A stretch of 55,345 nt of DNA from Prevotella sp. KH2C16. Lineage in GTDB: Bacteria > Bacteroidota > Bacteroidia > Bacteroidales > Bacteroidaceae. Shown here in pieces: positions 27,902-35,373 of the stretch. The notes beneath the pieces are model-generated. The model did no database searches. It was given only the letters and a program-made list of their open reading frames with translations, and was not told the origin of the DNA. Each line of letters opens with the position of its first letter. Within the stretch, counting starts at the first letter, position 1. Both the position numbers and the translations under genes were made by a program. The stretch spans positions 1-55,345 of the forward strand of contig NZ_FOOW01000018.1 in assembly GCF_900113305.1 (NCBI RefSeq), read 5' to 3'.

Positions 27902-27937
27902 ACAAGAACAAAAACCACAAAACCTATTAAAAACCAT

Positions 27938-27970
27938 GGCCGGCGACGCTACATGCGCCACCGGCCTTTC
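27938..27970 (+). terminator. probable terminator after the FadL-like gene
   Basis: GGCCGG (27938-27943) pairs with CCGGCC (27961-27966), with a 17-base loop that can pair further (GGCG/CGCC-type contacts), followed by TTTCCTGTTT. Confidence 0.55.
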
Positions 27971-27998
27971 CTGTTTGCCGTCAACAGGCTGACGAAAT

Positions 27999-28086
27999 CG
28001 CCGATTTTATAATATAAAATAAGTGATTTTAAAAGGTAAAATAAGTGATTTTACAATGCAAATTCACTTATTTTACTGAACAGAAA
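27999..28086. repeat. 22-nt-period direct repeat with AAGTGATTTT units
   Basis: Units start at 27999, 28021, 28043 and 28065. The first has the CGCCGATTTT word seen at 21.05 kb, the next two AAGTGATTTT, and the fourth its reverse form CACTTATTTT. AAAAT or AAATT ends each of the first three units. It sits in the 233-base gap between the convergent FadL-like and priA genes. Confidence 0.7.
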
Positions 28087-28134
28087 GCAGCTAAAAGGAA
28101 TTTAAACAGCCGCGATTAACCCGACGGGAAGCGG

Positions 28135-30408
28135 TCAGAGAGGGTCTACATCATAGTATATCTGGAGGGCGGCATAGCACTTGTCCTGCATCATCTGCCG
28201 CTGGGCGAGCCGCAGATACCCGCGTGCCCGTTCCAGGCTGATGCCGCTTTCGAGCTTGATGACCAGCTTGCGGATGTGCAGGGCCTTGACACGAGCCACG
28301 GCAGGCTTATCCGGCCCGAGCACCCGCTCCCCGAACCATTGGCGCAGACGGCTGCCCAGTTCAATGCCCGCCGTGTCGACCACCTCGGCCTTGGCATGCT
28401 TCAGGTAGACATAGACGAGGCGATAGAAAGGCGGATAGCGGAAGAGCCGCCGCTCCTCCAGCAGGTCTCTGAAAAAACCCTCGTAGTCGTTGCTCACCAC
28501 CTGCGCTATCACGGGCAGGTCGGCATTCTTCGTCTGTAGCAATACCAAGCCGCGGCGGCCTTTCCTGCCGGCCCTCCCACTCACCTGCGCCATCATCATG
28601 AAAGCATGCTCGTAGGCACGGAAGTCGGGATAGTTGAGCATGGAGTCGGCATCGAGAATGCCCACCACGCTCACGCGGTCGAAGTCAAGTCCCTTGCTGA
28701 TCATCTGCGTTCCCACGAGGATATCCGACTTGCCCCGGGAGAAGTCGCTGATGATGCGCTCGTAGGCAGTACGCGTACGGGTGGTGTCAAGGTCCATGCG
28801 CGCCACCCGGGCCTCGGGAAAGAGTTCCCTGATCTGGTCTTCTATCTTCTCCGTGCCGTATCCCCGCCCGCGAATCTCGGTACTCTCACAATTCGGGCAC
28901 ACCGCCGGCACCTGATAGGTAAACCCGCAATAGTGGCAGGTGAGCAGGTTGGTGTTCTTGTGAAGGGTGAGCGACACATCACAGTTGGAGCACTTCGGCA
29001 CCCATCCGCACACCTTGCACTCTATCATCGGGGCGAATCCGCGCCGGTTCTGGAACAATATCACCTGCCGTCCCTGGCCCAGAGCCTCGCGGACGGCCGT
29101 AAGGAGCTGCGGCGAGAAAGGCCCCTTCATCATCTTGCGGTGGCGGAGGTCTTTCACATCCACCACCTTTATTTCGGGCAGTTCCATGCCCTTATAGCGT
29201 GTCTTCAGCTCCACGAGGCCGTACTTTCCCCGACTTGCGTTATAGTAGCTCTCCATCGACGGGGTGGCCGTCCCCAGCAAGGTCTTCGCCCCATACATGC
29301 CGGCAAGCATGATGGCGGCCGACCGCGCATGGTAACGGGGTGCCGGATCCTGCTGCTTGAAGCTGGTCTCATGCTCCTCGTCGATGATGACCAGCCCCAG
29401 GTTCCGGAACGGCAGGAACACCGCGCTGCGGGCTCCGAGGATGATGTCATAGGGATTCCGGGAAAGCTGCTTCCGCCAGATTTCCACGCGTTCGGCGTCG
29501 CTATACTTGGAGTGGTAGATGCCGAGCCGGTTGCCGAACACCTTCTGGAGCCGCTCCATAATCTGAACGGTGAGCGCAATCTCGGGCAACAGGTAGAGCA
29601 CCTGCCGGTGCTGCCGCAAGGCCTGATGGATGAGATGGATATAGATTTCGGTCTTCCCGCTGGAAGTAACCCCGTGCAGCAAGACCACAGAGTGCTTCAT
29701 CATCTGCATCAGAATGCGGTTGTAGGCATTCTGCTGCGGCTCACTAAGGGGCTTGATGTTGCCGAAGTCGGGCTCAAAGTCCAGGTTCAGCCGCCCCACT
29801 TCCCGCTCGTAGGTCGTGAGAAAGCCCCGGTCGACGAGCGACTTCAGGTTGGCCGAGGTGCAATGGCTCACATTCATAAGCTCTTCGCGCGATATCTCGC
29901 GAATCTCCTCCTGGGGTTCCGCGCCCTCGAGGGTGTCCCAGTGAGAGAGGGCAAGATAGTCGAGGAGCACCTTCTGCTGCTTCTGGGCTCGCCCGAGCAT
30001 GTTCAGCGCGATGTGCAAGGCCTCCTCTCCCTGATATTTTTGCGGCAGGGCTACAAAGGTTTCGGTCTTCGGACGATAACCGTCCTCGGCCTTCAGGCCT
30101 GAGGGGAACGCCGCCTTGTAGACCTCGCCGAGGGGCGACATATAGTAGTCGGCTATCCATTGCCAGAGCCTCAGCTGCTGCGGGAGGAGCATCGGCTGCC
30201 CCTCGTCGAGCACGGCCATCACCTCGCGCACCTCAAACTGCGGCTCTCGGTCGTGCACCTCGCTGGCAATGGCGGTATAGGTCTTACTCTTGCCAAGGGG
30301 CACCAGCAGGCGCACACCCGGCTTCACCTGGGCTTCCATCGCATCGGGAACGGCATAGGTGAACACTCCCTCCAGCGGCAAGGGCAGTATGACATCGACA
30401 AACTTCAT
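28135..30408 (-). CDS. priA: primosomal protein N' (PriA helicase)
   Basis: A 757-residue 3'-5' DNA helicase that restarts stalled replication forks. The N-terminal DNA-binding domain spans about 1-110. Helicase motifs are Walker A at 246-254 (GVTSSGKTE, K252) and DEEH at 343-346. Four CxxC pairs (CKVC, CSNC, CHYC, CPNC) form the zinc-binding module in the expected place between the two helicase lobes, followed by QVSGRAGRKGRRGLV. Length is normal. The promoter boxes lie so close to the ATG that the transcript may be leaderless. Confidence 0.95.
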   Translation of the reverse strand: MKFVDVILPLPLEGVFTYAVPDAMEAQVKPGVRLLVPLGKSKTYTAIASEVHDREPQFEVREVMAVLDEGQPMLLPQQLRLWQWIADYYMSPLGEVYKAAFPSGLKAEDGYRPKTETFVALPQKYQGEEALHIALNMLGRAQKQQKVLLDYLALSHWDTLEGAEPQEEIREISREELMNVSHCTSANLKSLVDRGFLTTYEREVGRLNLDFEPDFGNIKPLSEPQQNAYNRILMQMMKHSVVLLHGVTSSGKTEIYIHLIHQALRQHRQVLYLLPEIALTVQIMERLQKVFGNRLGIYHSKYSDAERVEIWRKQLSRNPYDIILGARSAVFLPFRNLGLVIIDEEHETSFKQQDPAPRYHARSAAIMLAGMYGAKTLLGTATPSMESYYNASRGKYGLVELKTRYKGMELPEIKVVDVKDLRHRKMMKGPFSPQLLTAVREALGQGRQVILFQNRRGFAPMIECKVCGWVPKCSNCDVSLTLHKNTNLLTCHYCGFTYQVPAVCPNCESTEIRGRGYGTEKIEDQIRELFPEARVARMDLDTTRTRTAYERIISDFSRGKSDILVGTQMISKGLDFDRVSVVGILDADSMLNYPDFRAYEHAFMMMAQVSGRAGRKGRRGLVLLQTKNADLPVIAQVVSNDYEGFFRDLLEERRLFRYPPFYRLVYVYLKHAKAEVVDTAGIELGSRLRQWFGERVLGPDKPAVARVKALHIRKLVIKLESGISLERARGYLRLAQRQMMQDKCYAALQIYYDVDPL

Positions 30409-30413
30409 TGTGG

Positions 30414-30444
30414 CAAAGGTACACCAAACCGAGCAGAACGCAAA
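30414..30444 (-). promoter_or_regulatory. priA promoter abutting the start codon
   Basis: On the minus strand TTTG (30441-30444), a 19-base spacer and TACCTTTG (30414-30421) match both consensus boxes. The last base of the -7 box is only 5 bases before the ATG (30406-30408). Confidence 0.6.
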
Positions 30445-30672
30445 ACAAATCCCGCTTTATTTTCCCCAGATGGAAGATACGGCGTACTTCATGAAAAGTA
30501 ATCCAGATAGAGGAAATTATGAAACGCGGTCTTCCACCTGATAAACTCGCGCTTTATGGCATTCCAAGAGCAAATCCCCGAAATGTTTTCCGGCAGAATC
30601 CGCCAATCCCCAAAAATCTTAATGCTTGAATAGGGCTCGCTGATTTCTTGACGGGTAATGCTCTGTATCCGC

Positions 30673-32079
30673 CTAAAGCCTCTTCGCAATTTCGATTGCC
30701 CTGGCCAAAGCCTCGTCCTTCGGCACTTCATAATCCGGCAATGTGCCGTGTATATCATTCTCGTCGGCGCCATATTGCCAGAAACGCTTGTAGGAGACGG
30801 AAGCCTTCAGTCCGGAGACAGGGAGACGATACATAAGCACATCCCCGAAGCAGACATTCATCCCGCCCGTCTCTTCGCCGATGACCTTCCCCATGCCAAA
30901 CACCTTGAAAGCCCATGCAAACGAACTTGCGGAAGAGAAGGTGCGGTTGCTGGTGAGCAGATAGACCCTGCCCTTGAAGTGTCCCTCTTTCTCTGTCAGA
31001 GGCCTAATCATATCACTGTCCTGAACTTCCATATAATACCAGCCTACATTCTGCTTCCAGTCCATGAGCCTTTGAGTGGTGGGCGTAACCCGCGCAAGCT
31101 CCTTTCCAAACTGATTGAAAGGCCTGGGAGAGATATAGCGGAACAATATATCCCCGACTTCCGAGTTTCCCCCGCCATTCTCGGTGATGTCTATAATCAG
31201 GCTGTGGATATTGTTTTCGCGCAATGTTGTAAACATAGAGTCGGCAAAGACCTTCATCCGCTCAGGGTCGTTAAACCCCTTGAAGTCCATGACCGCCACC
31301 TTGTCTTCGGAAAGCAGGCGGAAGCTATAACTCTCTGGTGCGGCCACGGCCCGCTTCTCCCTTTGCTTTTTCAATGCAAAAAGCTCGTGATTGGGACAGG
31401 GAGCAAGCGTAATCCGGCGAGGCTTCCCGCCGCCCGGCTCCTTGTATTCTATTTTATAGGAATCCGCAGAATAGAGCAGGAAGAAGAGCGCAGGGAAGTC
31501 GTTACGCACCCTCTGCATCCTAAAGGCCTGCGATTCTCCACTCTCATAATCCAGCATCCGCTCTATCATCTGCCGGGCTGTAACATCATTTATCGCAAGG
31601 ATTTGCGCCCCTTCAGGAATCTTGTTACCCAAACTGAATGAAACCGTAACGGCATTGTCCGACCCGACCTCAAGGGAAAGCGGTATCCTGGGGGTATCCT
31701 TTTTGAAAGCATCATTATATGGAAAAAACAATGAAGTGTGCCCATCGCCAATCCTTACCACAAGAGGCTGTATGGCTTTGTATAATTGCAGGGTAGATAA
31801 CGAGTCCGGCAAGGCGGCCTCTATCTGGTTCACCATCTGCAGGAAAGCGCCTTGCCCGCAGACGGAAAACAGATTAGGATGTATCTCGCTGAGGTTATAG
31901 ATGAGCGATTCGATATCGAATACGGCCTGTTTCCTTGACAACAGGCTTCCGGATTTCAACCGCAACTCGGGTGAAGGGTTGTCAATAGAATAGAGACTGT
32001 CGTCCTGAGCCTGTGCTTTTATCGTGCATACAACGAGCAGAAACAACAAAATGGATCGCAGCAGATTTTTCCTTTTCAT
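30673..32079 (-). CDS. S41 family peptidase (exported)
   Basis: A 468-residue serine peptidase of the C-terminal-processing/tricorn-like family. Signal peptide (SILLFLLVVCTIKAQAQ). A PDZ-like segment (EGAQILAINDVTARQMIERM) is followed by the catalytic domain: IDITENGGGNSEVG (about 296-308) and TSNRTFSSASSFAWAF with the probable Ser nucleophile around 382-386, then GEETGG (401-406). It belongs with the Bacteroidota S41 proteins that have an N-terminal helical cap, and is probably periplasmic or surface-associated. It is transcribed away from the GH53 gene; the 264 bases between its stop and priA hold no gene I can support. Confidence 0.85.
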   Translation of the reverse strand: MKRKNLLRSILLFLLVVCTIKAQAQDDSLYSIDNPSPELRLKSGSLLSRKQAVFDIESLIYNLSEIHPNLFSVCGQGAFLQMVNQIEAALPDSLSTLQLYKAIQPLVVRIGDGHTSLFFPYNDAFKKDTPRIPLSLEVGSDNAVTVSFSLGNKIPEGAQILAINDVTARQMIERMLDYESGESQAFRMQRVRNDFPALFFLLYSADSYKIEYKEPGGGKPRRITLAPCPNHELFALKKQREKRAVAAPESYSFRLLSEDKVAVMDFKGFNDPERMKVFADSMFTTLRENNIHSLIIDITENGGGNSEVGDILFRYISPRPFNQFGKELARVTPTTQRLMDWKQNVGWYYMEVQDSDMIRPLTEKEGHFKGRVYLLTSNRTFSSASSFAWAFKVFGMGKVIGEETGGMNVCFGDVLMYRLPVSGLKASVSYKRFWQYGADENDIHGTLPDYEVPKDEALARAIEIAKRL

Positions 32080-32137
32080 GACTTATACAAATATTAATGA
32101 TTATATATTTCCACTTGGACGCGGGCTTATCCTTGCC

Positions 32138-32200
32138 TTATGCCCATACCGTGGCGGCAAGGAGTGCGATGACAAGTATAAATAATGTATGCGCAAACAT
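32138..32200 (-). CDS. possible 20-residue hydrophobic peptide
   Basis: In the 306-base gap 32080-32385 a minus-strand frame reads MFAHTLFILVIALLAATVWA and stops. The composition is that of a single membrane helix. It lies upstream of the S41 gene on the same strand. No homology can be assessed for so short a peptide, and it may be chance. Confidence 0.25.
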   Translation of the reverse strand: MFAHTLFILVIALLAATVWA

Positions 32201-32355
32201 ATTTTGAATGGCTTAAAAAACCGTTCTCTCTCATTGAGGTGTAAAGGTAATGAAAATTCTATAACGAGTAAAGAAGTTCGGGGAAATTAATATCATCTGG
32301 GAAGATTTTTCTTTTCTACAGGTAGAGAAATGCACGATTTATGAGATTTTTTGTT

Positions 32356-32363
32356 TATTTTTG
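32356..32363 (+). promoter_or_regulatory. -7 box for the GH53 gene
   Basis: TATTTTTG, 22 bases before the ATG at 32386. A further in-frame ATG at 32341 lies upstream of this box and is unlikely to be used. Confidence 0.5.
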
Positions 32364-32385
32364 TAGCATTATAAACAACAAGAAC

Positions 32386-33393
32386 ATGAAGAATAGAATC
32401 TTATTAACAATCCTTTCGGCCCTGTTCGTCCTGAACGGCAACGCACAGGGCAAGGACACTTTCTGGCTGGGTGCCGACATCAGCGGCACCACCGAGCTGG
32501 AGGCACGCGGCGAAAAACTCTATAATGCCAAAGGTGAAATCCGCGAGAATACCGCCCTGATGAAAGAACTCGGTCTCAATGCAGTAAGACTCCGGGTATG
32601 GGTGAATCCCCGGGGAGGCTGGTCGGGCAAGGAAGATGTGCTCCAGATGGCCAAACGGGCACGCTATTACGGTATGGCGATAATGATTGACTTCCACTAC
32701 AGCGACTGGTGGGCAGACCCAGGGAAACAACCGGTGCCGGGTGTATGGCAATACCTGAAATACGACGAGGTGAAGCTTCAGATCGGACAGTACACGCAAG
32801 AGGTGCTGCAGTTGCTCAAGGACAACGACATCGAAGTGAAATGGGTACAGGTGGGAAATGAGACTACACATGGATTCCTATGGCCCATGGGGCGGGCAGA
32901 AGACAACATGGAACAGTATGCCGGGCTCACCCAGGCGGGCTATGATGCCGTGAAAGCCGTATACCCCGCCGCTCAGGTCATCGTCCATCTGGATGCGGGA
33001 TGCGACCAGAAACGCTACGACTTCATCTTTGACGGCCTCCGGAAATACGGCACCAAATGGGATATCATCGGCATCAGCGTATACCCCCACTGGGACATCG
33101 AGGCCAAACTCGAGAAAGACTATAAGGGAACCATTCGCGATTTCACGGCCAACATCAAGCATCTCTACCGTAAATACGGAACGGAGAGCATAGTCGTAGA
33201 AACAGGCGTAGAATCCGCCAAGCCTGTAGAAGGAAAGAAAATACTCTCCGAAATCATAGAGGCGGCCGAGCACAAGACCGACGGTCACTGCCACGGAGTG
33301 TTCTATTGGGCACCGGAATTGGAAGGAGGCTATCCGCTGGGAGCCTTCCAGAACAATCGGCCTACAGTCATCATGGATGCCTTCAAACGATGA
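32386..33393 (+). CDS. arabinogalactan endo-beta-1,4-galactanase, GH53
   Basis: A 335-residue exported endo-galactanase that cuts beta-1,4-galactan side chains of pectin. Signal peptide (ILLTILSALFVLNGNAQG). The family signature runs FWLGADISGTTELEARG, VRLRVWVNPRGGWSGK and MIDFHYSDWWADPGKQ. The acid/base is E159 (VQVGNETTHG) and the nucleophile E272 (IVVETGVE). Length equals the bare catalytic domain with no binding module. There is no SusC/SusD pair next to it, so it is an isolated enzyme. A good terminator follows 75 bases after the stop. Confidence 0.93.
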   Translation: MKNRILLTILSALFVLNGNAQGKDTFWLGADISGTTELEARGEKLYNAKGEIRENTALMKELGLNAVRLRVWVNPRGGWSGKEDVLQMAKRARYYGMAIMIDFHYSDWWADPGKQPVPGVWQYLKYDEVKLQIGQYTQEVLQLLKDNDIEVKWVQVGNETTHGFLWPMGRAEDNMEQYAGLTQAGYDAVKAVYPAAQVIVHLDAGCDQKRYDFIFDGLRKYGTKWDIIGISVYPHWDIEAKLEKDYKGTIRDFTANIKHLYRKYGTESIVVETGVESAKPVEGKKILSEIIEAAEHKTDGHCHGVFYWAPELEGGYPLGAFQNNRPTVIMDAFKR

Positions 33394-33468
33394 GCATCCC
33401 TGGATGGAGCAGTCTCCCCACCAGATGCCTGTCGGTTCAGAAGGCTGTATGCACCGTCTTTTCATTTT

Positions 33469-33495
33469 CCCGGAAACATCTTCCGGGATTTTTTT
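33469..33495 (+). terminator. intrinsic terminator after GH53
   Basis: CCCGGAA (33469-33475), 5-base loop, TTCCGGG (33481-33487), then A and seven T. Confidence 0.85.
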
Positions 33496-33762
33496 CCGTT
33501 TCTGTCTTCATGGCAAAAAAATGTCTCCCCCAGTGTAAAAATCACCCCCTGTTGCTCCGGATTCCGCTGCACTCTCTTTCTTAAATTATGCTAAACATAC
33601 TGTCGGAGTAAGTAGTTTCCGTCTCTGAAGTGTAGTATATATAGAGTTGTGAAACTCTTTTGCATTTTAAGCATATAATCATTTAAGTTAGATTTAAGTA
33701 AGAAATTACTTATTTTAAAAGGAAACCATACCGCCGAGATGACGACCGTGGCTTTCAATTCT

Positions 33763-33788
33763 ATCCCGGATAATTATCCGGGATTTTT
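33763..33788 (+). terminator. second terminator-like palindrome in a 570-base gene-free gap
   Basis: ATCCCGGATAA followed directly by TTATCCGGGAT is a perfect 22-base palindrome ending in a T-run. No open reading frame of note lies between it and the GH53 terminator 270 bases upstream. The gap 33394-33962 therefore holds two terminators, an AT-rich stretch and the sigma-factor promoter, but no gene I can support. Confidence 0.6.
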
Positions 33789-33882
33789 CCCTACTTTTCC
33801 GCCCGCAGATGCCTTCTCTCCCGGAGATACTCCTGCCAGCAATAAATCTTATAGCAACCAAGTGCGTTTCTGAAATTATTTA

Positions 33883-33890
33883 TATCTTTG
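33883..33890 (+). promoter_or_regulatory. -7 box for the second ECF sigma gene
   Basis: TATCTTTG followed by TA, 72 bases before the ATG at 33963. Confidence 0.5.
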
Positions 33891-33962
33891 TACTGAAAAA
33901 ATCTCCTGAATCGTGTAATAATATACCTCGGCAACAGTCTTAGAAGTAACAGATCACAACAC

Positions 33963-34493
33963 ATGGAAGATTCAGAAATGGTAAAACAAGTCCTCGTGCA
34001 CCAACGCATGGGCAGCTTTGAAGACATCGTGCGGAAATATTCTGGCATGGTTTTTTCCAAAGCACTCGGCATTGTCAAGGACGAGGAACTCGCAAAGGAA
34101 ATTTCTCAGCAGACTTTCATCAAGGCTTACACCCGCCTCGGCAGCTGGAGCGGCAAGGGAACCTTAGGGGCGTGGCTCTCCTCCATCGCCCTGCACCTGG
34201 CACTGAACCATCTCGACAAGGCACGGCGACGACGCACACAAGCCCTGGAGCACGATTTTCCCGACACGCCTTACTCTGATGAGCACGAGGAAAAGCTGCT
34301 CCAGATGGAGGCTGCTGTCAATGCCCTGCCTGAGCAAGACCGCCAAATCATCCGGCTCCATTATTATAAAGGGGTAAAGACCGATGACATTGCCAGACAG
34401 CTTAATCTCTCACAAGCGAATGTACTGGTGCGCCTGCACCGAATACGCGAGCACTTAAAATCAACAATCAAAGCACAAGACCATGACCGATAA
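33963..34493 (+). CDS. ECF-type RNA polymerase sigma factor
   Basis: A 176-residue sigma-70 family protein. Region 2 at about 18-85 (FEDIVRKYSGMVFSKALGIV, EISQQTFIKAYTRLGSW) and region 4 at about 118-170 (LPEQDRQIIRLHYYKGVKTD, then DIARQLNLSQANVLVRLHRI). It is not of the FecI/FecR type: no FecR follows. Its end overlaps the start of a two-helix membrane protein gene by 11 bases, the usual arrangement for a sigma factor and its membrane anti-sigma factor. Confidence 0.9.
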   Translation: MEDSEMVKQVLVHQRMGSFEDIVRKYSGMVFSKALGIVKDEELAKEISQQTFIKAYTRLGSWSGKGTLGAWLSSIALHLALNHLDKARRRRTQALEHDFPDTPYSDEHEEKLLQMEAAVNALPEQDRQIIRLHYYKGVKTDDIARQLNLSQANVLVRLHRIREHLKSTIKAQDHDR

Positions 34494-34797
34494 AGAACTA
34501 AACCAACTGATGAGAGAAACCTTTGAGCGGCAGAAGCTGCTCGAAGACATCAACCAGAGCATCATGCAGAACCTGCGGAAAACCAGCCGCAGGGAGCGTG
34601 CCCGCAAGTGGCTGCACCTGCCGGCATTATGTTTCGGACTTCCCCTCTTCGTTATGCTTATGCTCTATTGCGCCTACAAAGCCGTTGTGCAATCGGGATT
34701 TTCCCTGCCCGTTACCTTTGCCATGCTGGTATTCGTCATCTCTATTATCTGGACAGGATACCAGATGTTTGAAAACTTTTCTGTCCGAGCGATGTAA
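34483..34797 (+). CDS. small two-helix membrane protein, candidate anti-sigma factor
   Basis: A 104-residue protein. Residues 1-43 are a charged helical segment (ELNQLMRETFERQKLLEDIN), followed by two membrane helices at about 47-68 (LPALCFGLPLFVMLMLYCAY) and 75-95 (LPVTFAMLVFVISIIWTGY). It has no recognised anti-sigma motif. The 11-base overlap with the sigma gene and the cytoplasmic helix next to a membrane anchor make an anti-sigma role likely by context. Confidence 0.6.
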   Translation: MTDKELNQLMRETFERQKLLEDINQSIMQNLRKTSRRERARKWLHLPALCFGLPLFVMLMLYCAYKAVVQSGFSLPVTFAMLVFVISIIWTGYQMFENFSVRAM

Positions 34798-34855
34798 TAA
34801 TCCTGTAGCCGACAGGTCTTTTAAGTAGAAGTTTAACCATTTAAAATATTAGATT

Positions 34856-35254
34856 ATGAATACTTTTGAAGCTGGAGCCATCATCGTAAGTATGGGTATC
34901 TTGTGTGGAATCGTAGCAATTGTCAGCACCTTCCTTGTGATATACCACAAAAAAAGGAACGAACGCATAGTCCGGCAGTCGATTATCGAGAACCATGTAG
35001 ACGCCGAAACAGCCAAACTACTGATAGAACCTACCAAGAACAAGAACAGTAAGTATAGCGCCCTAATGTGGGGATGCTCGCTGATAGGCCTTGGGCTGGG
35101 CTGGGGAACAGACCTCCTGTTGGACCTGAGTGAAAAGAGTCTCGGCTATTATATCGTTCTCGCCGTGGGTGTAGGTATCGGCCTTCTCGTCTATTTCATC
35201 ATCAAGTCGAAGCTGGAGGCAAGACAACAAATCAAGGAAGAGGAAGAATCTTAA
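34856..35254 (+). CDS. DUF6249-type membrane protein
   Basis: A 132-residue protein with an N-terminal helix (GAIIVSMGILCGIVAIVSTF), a short cytoplasmic loop (IYHKKRNERIVRQSIIE), and two more helices (ALMWGCSLIGLGLGWGTDLL, YYIVLAVGVGIGLLVYFIIK) before a charged tail. It looks like the DUF6249 family often found after sigma-factor genes in Bacteroidota (recalled, not searched). It lies 58 bases after the preceding gene and ahead of a terminator, so it is probably the third member of this sigma operon. Confidence 0.65.
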   Translation: MNTFEAGAIIVSMGILCGIVAIVSTFLVIYHKKRNERIVRQSIIENHVDAETAKLLIEPTKNKNSKYSALMWGCSLIGLGLGWGTDLLLDLSEKSLGYYIVLAVGVGIGLLVYFIIKSKLEARQQIKEEEES

Positions 35255-35284
35255 CTCTTAAAATAAAAATCTCTTTTTGAAACC

Positions 35285-35321
35285 AAGGCCTGCGGGAAGT
35301 GATTCCAGCAGGCCTTTTCTT
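35285..35321 (+). terminator. intrinsic terminator after the sigma operon
   Basis: AAGGCCTGC (35285-35293) pairs with GCAGGCCTT (35308-35316), followed by TTCTT. Confidence 0.75.
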
Positions 35322-35373
35322 GCTAAATGCCTTCCGGGGCACAACCAACTATCGCCGTCGTGCCCCGCCAAGG

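Noticed and set aside
30489..30773. A 94-codon minus-strand frame overlapping the 3' end of the S41 peptidase gene
   Set aside because: It overlaps a well-supported gene in another frame on the same strand and shows no family features.
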